From positions 1 through 6,325 of the forward strand of contig CALFLL010000064.1 of assembly GCA_937880845.1 (NCBI GenBank): a stretch of DNA of 6,325 nucleotides, in the 5' to 3' direction. The position numbers and the translations under genes are program-made. This document shows, piece by piece, positions 4,938 through 6,325 of this stretch (position 1 is the first letter of the stretch; each line of letters begins with the position of its first letter). The notes under the pieces are model-generated. The model was given only the letters and a program-made list of their open reading frames with translations. It was not told where the DNA came from and ran no database searches. This stretch comes from an uncultured Drancourtella sp. (GTDB taxonomy: Bacteria > Bacillota > Clostridia > Lachnospirales > Lachnospiraceae).

Positions 4938-6272
4938 TTGAATTCGATTGTTCCACAATTATTATTACAAGTATTTTTGATTTTTTTAAATGCATTCTTT
5001 GCTGCGGCCGAGATTGCAGTCATTTCACTCAATGCCACCAAACTACGTCACGATGCCGAAGAGGGCGATAAAGTATGCGCAAAACTTTTGAAACTCGTTG
5101 AAGAACCTGCCGGTTTTTTATCCACGATTCAGATCGGAATTACACTGGCCGGTTTTTTGGGCAGTGCATTTGCCGCAGATAACTTTTCCGGTTACATTGT
5201 AGACTGGATTTATTATGGAATCGGGTTTACTTCCCTCCCATTATCTGTCTTGGAAACTGCATCCGTTATTGTTATTACACTGATACTTTCTTATTTCACA
5301 CTTATCTTCGGAGAGCTTGTTCCAAAACGTATTGCCATGCAAAAATCATTTCAGGTTGCAAAGCTTGTATATCGCGTTGTTTCTTCCGTGGCAGTCATTA
5401 TGCGGCCCGCTGTATGGTTTTTATCTTTCTCAACAAATCTTGTACTCCGTCTCTTCGGAATGAAAACGGAAGCGGAGGAGGAAACCGTTACGGAAGAAGA
5501 AATCCGTATGATGGTAGAACTTGGTGAAGAAAAAGGAACGATTGACAGCAATGAAAAAGAATGGATCCAAAACGTGCTTGAATTTGATGATACCATTGTA
5601 AGAAACTGTATGACACACGAATCTGAAATAAAAGCAATCGAGATTTCCGCAAGTTGCGAGGAAATCATGCAGACTATCACAGAAAGCGGAATGTCTCGTT
5701 TTCCGGTTTACCGAGAGAATGTACATGATATCGTCGGTATTTTAAATGCCCGTGATTTTCTTTTGCACTATTCCGAAACCGGAAACTTTAAAATAGAACA
5801 ATATCTTCGCCCTGCTTATTTTATTCCTGAAACGGTTCATGCCTCTACACTTTTTAAAGATATGCAGCAGAAAAAAACTCATCTTGCGATTGTCGTGGAT
5901 GAATATGGTGATACCTCCGGTATTGTTACACTGGAAGATTTGATGGAAGAAATTTTTGGAAATATTTACGATGAATTTGATGAAAACGAACCGGCAGATA
6001 TCGAAAAACTTTCCGAAAACCGTTGGCGTATTTCCGGTACTGCATCCATTGAAGATATTGAAAAGTCACTGGATATCTCACTTCCTGAATCTACAGACTA
6101 CACAACTTTGGGTGGACTTATTTTCAGCAATCTGAAAAAAATCCCAAAAGACGGTACTACCGTCGACCTTGACGTATCGGAAATTCACATTCATGTTGAC
6201 TCCATTTCCAGACGCAGAATCAAATCCGCCCTTGTATCGAAAATTTCAAAACAGTCTGATGAAGTATCCTAA
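4938..6272 (+). CDS. CNNM/CBS/CorC-domain membrane protein, likely cation (Mg2+) exporter
   Basis: A 444-residue membrane protein of the family often labelled hemolysin-like or HlyC/CorC. Domains in order: an N-terminal transmembrane CNNM (DUF21) domain, about 4-180, with the signature FFAAAEIAVISLN in helix 1 and GELVPK at 125-130. A CBS pair follows at about 225-345, the second half containing VVDEYGDTSGIVTLEDL. A C-terminal CorC/HlyC domain lies at about 358-434 (WRISGTASIEDI, DYTTLGG). Relatives such as MpfA/YhdP in Firmicutes and CorC proteins act in Mg2+ efflux, with the CBS pair sensing nucleotide/Mg2+. That role here is inferred. All domains look intact and the length is typical. The start is set at TTG 4938 by Shine-Dalgarno spacing; ATG at 4932 would add two residues. 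It is monocistronic within the window, behind a structured leader. Confidence 0.9.
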   Translation: MNSIVPQLLLQVFLIFLNAFFAAAEIAVISLNATKLRHDAEEGDKVCAKLLKLVEEPAGFLSTIQIGITLAGFLGSAFAADNFSGYIVDWIYYGIGFTSLPLSVLETASVIVITLILSYFTLIFGELVPKRIAMQKSFQVAKLVYRVVSSVAVIMRPAVWFLSFSTNLVLRLFGMKTEAEEETVTEEEIRMMVELGEEKGTIDSNEKEWIQNVLEFDDTIVRNCMTHESEIKAIEISASCEEIMQTITESGMSRFPVYRENVHDIVGILNARDFLLHYSETGNFKIEQYLRPAYFIPETVHASTLFKDMQQKKTHLAIVVDEYGDTSGIVTLEDLMEEIFGNIYDEFDENEPADIEKLSENRWRISGTASIEDIEKSLDISLPESTDYTTLGGLIFSNLKKIPKDGTTVDLDVSEIHIHVDSISRRRIKSALVSKISKQSDEVS

Positions 6273-6279
6273 AATCATG

Positions 6280-6322
6280 ACCACCGGCTAAGCCGGTGGT
6301 TTGCTCTGCCCCTATAAGGGGC
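6280..6322 (+). repeat. Two adjacent perfect hairpins after the CorC-like gene
   Basis: ACCACCGGC (6280-6288) pairs perfectly with GCCGGTGGT (6292-6300) across TAA. After TTTGCTCT, GCCCCT (6308-6313) pairs perfectly with AGGGGC (6317-6322) across ATA. In addition TAAGCC (6289-6294) is complementary to GGCTTA (6320-6325), allowing an alternative fold. The first hairpin starts 7 bases after the CorC-like stop and could end transcription, though only TTT follows. The GC-rich paired-hairpin look, unlike the A/T-rich spacers elsewhere in the window, suggests a dispersed repeat or the subterminal end of an IS200/IS605-type element beginning at the window edge. That second reading is inference. Confidence 0.5.
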
Positions 6323-6325
6323 TTA

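Noticed and set aside
5351..5726. Two - strand ORFs of about 100 codons
   Set aside because: They are shadows of the CorC-like gene, in which all domains are continuous on the + strand.

Overview
The window reads as chromosomal DNA from a low-to-moderate GC, spore-forming member of the Clostridia. The closest feel is Lachnospiraceae, judged from the style of GuaA and SpoIIID. SpoIIID, a mother-cell sporulation regulator, is the strongest clue to an endospore former. No phage gene, transposase, CRISPR array, tRNA or rRNA is visible. This is mostly ordinary core genome, and its interest lies in the non-coding parts.

Layout, left to right. Bases 1-35 form a strong hairpin just past the end of guaA. 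guaA (GMP synthase) runs leftward from a GTG start at 1591, with its own promoter at 1628-1656. spoIIID runs leftward (2054-1797), ends in an intrinsic terminator at 1762-1793, and starts behind a sequence that closely fits a sigma-E promoter (2083-2111). A YfcC/DcuC-type membrane transporter runs leftward (3704-2196) with a terminator at 2136-2166. Its 257-base upstream region is extremely A-rich on the transcribed strand. That region holds a possible promoter and a possible 22-codon leader ORF whose stop overlaps the transporter start. A small calcineurin-like metallophosphoesterase runs leftward (4594-3962).

Bases 4595-4931 are a divergent control region. Going rightward, a near-perfect sigma-A promoter (4671-4700) is followed by about 230 transcribed bases before the next gene. 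These contain a rho-independent terminator (4802-4848) nested in a second long-range stem. This is either an attenuated leader or a separate small RNA. Then comes a CNNM/CBS/CorC-family membrane protein (4938-6272, + strand), a likely Mg2+ or other cation exporter. The window ends in two back-to-back perfect hairpins (6280-6322) that look like a dispersed repeat or the edge of a mobile element.

Each of the five main genes appears to be its own transcription unit. guaA, spoIIID and the transporter gene share an orientation but have separate promoters and/or terminators between them, so there is no evidence for an operon. The phosphoesterase and the CorC-like gene are divergent. No multi-gene new system is apparent. 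The best candidates for something undescribed are the structured leader upstream of the CorC-like gene, the leader ORF upstream of the transporter, and the paired hairpins at the right edge.
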